A DNA stretch of 8,295 bases from Acidaminococcaceae bacterium. Its GTDB lineage: Bacteria > Bacillota > Negativicutes > Acidaminococcales > Acidaminococcaceae. Under the pieces are notes generated by a model. The model saw nothing but the letters and a program-made list of their open reading frames with translations, did not search any database and was not told the origin of the DNA. The stretch is taken from NCBI GenBank assembly GCA_003512125.1, contig DOSQ01000116.1, forward strand, positions 1-8,295, in the 5' to 3' direction. The position numbers and the translations under genes are program-made. Shown here piece after piece: positions 6,373 through 8,295 of the stretch (position 1 is its first letter; each line of letters opens with the position of its first letter).

Positions 6373-6491
6373 GTGTCTTACTACACTTACATTTTGGAAT
6401 GTGCGGACGGCACATTATATGTGTAAAGGAAACTGCATAAACCGGGATAACTTATTATGGAAGAAGAGTATCAAGTGCATTTACAGTATGA
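6373..6491 (+). pseudogene. Remnant of a UPF0213-type GIY-YIG endonuclease gene
   Basis: A GTG at 6373, seven bases after AAGGAAGG, opens VSYYTYILECADGTLYV and then meets TAA at 6424-6426. This is the exact N-terminus of small UPF0213 GIY-YIG proteins (YxYIL-x-CADGtLY-x-GYT), broken at the YIG motif. Further on, the DNA reads K-L-H (6430-6438) and, after a one-base shift, T-G-I-T-Y-Y-G-R-R-V (6441-6470). This resembles the HNxGKGAKYTxGRRPV part of the same family, then stops at 6489-6491. The simplest reading is a decayed gene with an internal deletion and a frameshift. The first half is convincing; the second half is a weak match and may be chance. The intact start and ribosome site mean a 17-residue peptide could still be made. 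Confidence 0.6.
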
Positions 6492-6506
6492 AATGATAGT
6501 TTCGTG

Positions 6507-6512
6507 TATAAT
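6507..6512 (+). promoter_or_regulatory. Candidate -10 box for the S4-domain gene
   Basis: A perfect TATAAT preceded by GTG lies 45 bases before the ATG at 6558. The best -35 candidate, TTTACA at 6480-6485, stands 21 bases away, which is too far, so this is a weak or activator-dependent promoter if real. Confidence 0.4.
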
Positions 6513-6557
6513 AACTCTTAGAAAGGTAAATAAACCATTTGCAGGTTGGGGGAGTAT

Positions 6558-6782
6558 ATGAAAAAAATTGCAATAGAAATAGATACAGAATTTATTCCGG
6601 CCGCAGCGTTGTTAAAACTGGCCGGTGTAGTGGAAAGCGGCGGTCAGGCTTCTTATGAGATAGAACAGGGCCATGTGGCCATGGACGGGATCGTATTAAA
6701 AGAAAAACGTAAAAAGGTAAGACCGGGGAGCACTGTGGTCTTGAATCATGAATATGCAATTTATGTAACATCTTGCAGATAA
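6558..6782 (+). CDS. S4-domain RNA-binding protein, YaaA-like
   Basis: A 74-residue protein that is essentially one S4 RNA-binding domain: IDTEFIPAAALLKLAGVVESGG, then a QGHVAMDGIVL hairpin with the Lys/Arg-rich EKRKKVRPGSTV. The order matches YaaA-like S4 proteins of Bacillota (IxTexI-LdqfLKwaGxvetGGeAk ... vNGevexRRgrKlrpGD). In Bacillus the yaaA gene lies between dnaN and recF; here it stands elsewhere, so this is a relative or a moved copy, and I give no symbol. The start at 6558 agrees with the family's short N-terminus; GGGGGAG (6548-6554) stands just before it with only three bases of spacing. A TTG start at 6546 would overlap that site. It probably binds structured RNA such as rRNA or tRNA (family inference). 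Confidence 0.8.
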   Translation: MKKIAIEIDTEFIPAAALLKLAGVVESGGQASYEIEQGHVAMDGIVLKEKRKKVRPGSTVVLNHEYAIYVTSCR

Positions 6783-6871
6783 TGGATCAGACAGAACAGA
6801 TTCCTGATTGTGCCTGTGGGATAGAGACGTTGTCTGTCGGATTGTTGATATAATGGCAGGAGGAACTGCAA

Positions 6872-7300
6872 ATGATCTCATATATTTGGCCTGTTGCGCT
6901 GGTGGTGTTTTCCAACACGCTTTATCAGATCTGCGCAAAGGAAGTGCCCGGCGGCGTTAATGCTTTTGCCACGCTGACCGTTACGTATCTGGTGGGGGCG
7001 CTGGCTTCCGGCGTACTGTTTTTGGTGACCGGGAACGGCGCGAATCTTTTACAGGAGTATGGCAGACTGAACTGGGCGGTGTTCGTTCTGGGGCTTGTCA
7101 TCGTGGGACTGGAGTCTGGCTGGATCTATGCCTACAAGGCAGGCTGGCCGGTGAGCACGGCTTTCATTGTACAGAGTGCGATCCTGGCAGGCTTTCTGCT
7201 GTTGGTAGGGTATCTGCTGTATCATGAGCCCCTGGCCTGGAATAAAATCGCAGGTGTGGTGATCTGTCTGATTGGGTTATACGTGATGAATTTCAAATAA
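6872..7300 (+). CDS. Half-size EamA/DMT-family membrane transporter
   Basis: A 142-residue, strongly hydrophobic inner-membrane protein with about five helices (near residues 3-22, 32-53, 67-89, 95-116 and 123-140). It shows the end signature of an EamA repeat: the fourth helix closing with YHEPL (117-121), followed by W-N-K-I-A-G-V-V-I-C-L-I-G-L-Y. Full EamA transporters carry two such repeats in about 300 residues; single-repeat proteins of this length exist and presumably pair as dimers. The substrate cannot be read from the sequence; drug/metabolite exporters and metabolite carriers share this fold. AGGAGG at 6858-6863, eight bases before the ATG, fixes the start. It follows the S4 gene by 89 bases without a clear terminator between them, so the two may be co-transcribed. 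No clear terminator follows it either. Confidence 0.82.
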   Translation: MISYIWPVALVVFSNTLYQICAKEVPGGVNAFATLTVTYLVGALASGVLFLVTGNGANLLQEYGRLNWAVFVLGLVIVGLESGWIYAYKAGWPVSTAFIVQSAILAGFLLLVGYLLYHEPLAWNKIAGVVICLIGLYVMNFK

Positions 7301-7335
7301 AAATTTGTTTAAACTTTTGCCTGCCTCTTGCTTTT

Positions 7336-7363
7336 TTGGCGTTCTCTTGCGATAATTTATAAT
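7336..7363 (+). promoter_or_regulatory. Promoter of the ATP-grasp gene's leader
   Basis: TTGGCG (7336-7341), 16 bases, then a perfect TATAAT (7358-7363). Transcription should begin near 7370, which gives an untranslated leader of about 200 bases before the ATG at 7577. This promoter also serves as the start of a small RNA if the terminator at 7509-7560 is always used. Confidence 0.6.
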
Positions 7364-7369
7364 ATAGGA

Positions 7370-7560
7370 AAGAGTAAACGTGGACCGTATTGTTCGAAGA
7401 CGTCATTGCATTCAGGTAAAAATTCAAATGGTTGGAAGGGATTAAGGAAACGCTGATTCGTTCATTGCGCAAACTCTGTTAATCAGCGTATCTTTACGCA
7501 GTTCTCAAAAGCATGACAATGAAGTCGGAGAGATTTTCTTTGTCGTGCTTATTTTTATTT
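7370..7560 (+). promoter_or_regulatory. Long structured leader RNA (candidate attenuator/riboswitch or sRNA)
   Basis: The 276 bases between the EamA stop and the ATP-grasp ATG hold no gene. After the promoter come two large hairpins. Hairpin A pairs 7443-7458 with 7481-7496 (core ACGCTGATT with AATCAGCGT, then one A-A mismatch, then six more pairs) and carries the palindrome TTGCGCAA (7465-7472) in its 22-base loop. Hairpin B is a terminator at 7509-7560. A small rival stem, GCGTA (7486-7490) with TACGC (7495-7499), uses the 3' arm of hairpin A, so the two cannot form together. I recognise no known riboswitch core and no T-box sequence. Which signal it senses, if any, is unknown; an independent sRNA of about 190 bases fits as well. 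Confidence 0.55.
7509..7560 (+). terminator. Terminator hairpin ending at the ribosome site of the ATP-grasp gene
   Basis: AAGCATGACAA (7509-7519) pairs with TTGTCGTGCTT (7540-7550) over 11 bp with one G-U. An inner GAAG/TTTC stem (7521-7524 with 7535-7538) adds length after a T-T mismatch. ATTTTTATTT follows at 7551-7560. The next base, 7561, already begins the ribosome site GAGGTAGGGG, a position typical of transcription attenuators. Confidence 0.8.
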
Positions 7561-7576
7561 GAGGTAGGGGTTGTTT

Positions 7577-8295
7577 ATGAAAACGTTGTTGGCGCACACA
7601 AAAGAGATCAATGAACAACTGGCCCGGTACGGAGTGAAATTCGGAATCTACAAAGACGGGACGTTCAATGAGCGGCTGTTCCCCTTTGACCCGGTTCCCC
7701 GGCAGATTCCGGAAAAGGATTACGAAGTATTGGAGAAAGGCCTGGTCCAGCGCGTGACGGCGCTGAACAAATTCATCTATGACATCTATCACGACAAAAA
7801 GATCGTGCGTGACGGTGTCGTGCCGGAAGAATTTGTGTACCGTTCCCCCGGTTACCTGGCCCAGTGTGAGGGCATCACACCTTCCAAAGAGGTGTACAGC
7901 CACATTTCCGGTATCGATCTGGTGGAAGGAAAGGACAACGAGTGGTACATACTGGAAGACAATCTCCGGATTCCTTCCGGTGCATCGTATCCGCTGATTG
8001 CCCGGACCATTTGCCGACGCTGCAGTCCGGAGACGTTTCAACGCTATCATGTGCGGGACAACCGGAATTATGGCGCCCTGCTGAAACGGACCATGGATTA
8101 TGTGAATACCGGTGGCATCAATGTAATTTTTACGCCGGGCCGTTATAATGCGGCATACTTTGAACATTCGTATCTGGCGGAACAGGCCGGAGCGGTGCTT
8201 GCGGAAAGCAATGACCTGTTTGTGGAAAACCAGACGCTGTATTACCGTACCAGCCGGGATCCGGTGCGGGTGGGAGCCGTGTACCGCCGGGTCAG
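7577..8295 (+). CDS. Circularly permuted ATP-grasp protein (COG2308 type), 3' end outside window
   Basis: The first 239 residues of a circularly permuted ATP-grasp enzyme (CP_ATPgrasp family, former DUF404/DUF407). Such enzymes are predicted to join a carboxylate to an amine with ATP, and their genes often lie beside alpha-E (DUF403) and transglutaminase-like genes in presumed peptide-ligation clusters. Family marks are FPFDPVPRQIP (35-45), LEKGLVQRVTALNKFIYDIY (52-71), the VRDGVVPEE segment, HISGIDLVEG, the nucleotide-site block WYILEDNLRIPSGASYP (123-139), and INVIFTPGRYNAAYFEHSYLA. The frame stays open to the last base, so about half of the usual 450-500 residues are missing. GAGGTAGGGG six bases before the ATG supports the start. 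The gene has its own promoter and a long leader with a terminator. Substrate unknown; downstream genes would decide. Confidence 0.87.
   Translation, partial: MKTLLAHTKEINEQLARYGVKFGIYKDGTFNERLFPFDPVPRQIPEKDYEVLEKGLVQRVTALNKFIYDIYHDKKIVRDGVVPEEFVYRSPGYLAQCEGITPSKEVYSHISGIDLVEGKDNEWYILEDNLRIPSGASYPLIARTICRRCSPETFQRYHVRDNRNYGALLKRTMDYVNTGGINVIFTPGRYNAAYFEHSYLAEQAGAVLAESNDLFVENQTLYYRTSRDPVRVGAVYRRV

Noticed and set aside
6457..6561. 34-codon reading frame from ATG 6457 overlapping the S4 gene start
   Set aside because: No ribosome site, it spans the likely -10 box at 6507, and one stretch in another frame looks like GIY-YIG remnant; coding is unlikely.
6849..6854. TGA-TATAAT as a promoter for the EamA gene
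   Set aside because: Transcription would start near 6861, inside the AGGAGG ribosome site, so it cannot serve this start well; no -35 at proper spacing.
7370..7560. 6S RNA or T-box leader
   Set aside because: The two RNA ends do not pair to form the long 6S stem with central bubble, and there is no T-box AGGGUGGNACC sequence, though a structured leader of unknown kind remains likely.
7505..8167. Long reading frame on the - strand opposite the ATP-grasp gene
   Set aside because: It is an antisense shadow of a clearly conserved protein, has no recognisable domain, and crosses the terminator hairpin.
1..8295. Mobile element, CRISPR array, toxin-antitoxin or phage system
   Set aside because: No transposase, terminal repeats, target duplications, spaced direct repeats or phage-like proteins were seen; the short repeats found lie in promoters.

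Overview
The window is a stretch of bacterial chromosome with seven complete genes, one gene cut by each edge, and one short gene remnant. Good GGAGG-type ribosome sites, UUU-tailed hairpin terminators, roughly 50% G+C coding DNA and AT-rich intergenic promoters point to a Bacillota-type organism. My best guess is a Negativicutes gut anaerobe such as an Acidaminococcus or Phascolarctobacterium relative. That guess rests on protein flavour only and was not checked by any search. I see no insertion sequence, tRNA, rRNA, CRISPR array or phage gene.

Left part (1-3390): the 3' part of groEL (+) faces a LuxR-type regulator (-), and both end on one bidirectional hairpin terminator. The regulator carries an NTF2/SnoaL-like domain before its helix-turn-helix, and its promoter holds two dyads of equal geometry. 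Divergent from it, with its own extended -10 promoter, is guaA (GMP synthase), closed by a strong terminator.

Middle part (3400-5200): a UxaA/GarD-family sugar-acid dehydratase homologue (-) stands alone, without the usual hexuronate genes. It shares a 244-bp AT-rich, repeat-bearing promoter region with the next gene on the + strand. That leader RNA can fold into a long hairpin just before the ribosome site.

Right part (5201-8295): a + strand run of small genes, namely a NYN nuclease-like protein fused to an OST-HTH/LOTUS RNA-binding domain, a TIGR04076-family protein, the remnant of a UPF0213-type GIY-YIG gene, a YaaA-like S4 RNA-binding protein and a half-size EamA transporter. Then comes a roughly 200-nt non-coding leader with two large hairpins, the second a terminator ending directly at the ribosome site of the last gene. 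That gene is a circularly permuted ATP-grasp enzyme (COG2308 type) which runs off the window.

The genes do not form one pathway. The main points for follow-up are the attenuator-like leader before the ATP-grasp gene, the structured leader of the NYN/LOTUS gene and the regulator with its own dyads. I found no convincing large undescribed multi-gene system here. The best candidate for one would be whatever follows the ATP-grasp gene beyond the window.
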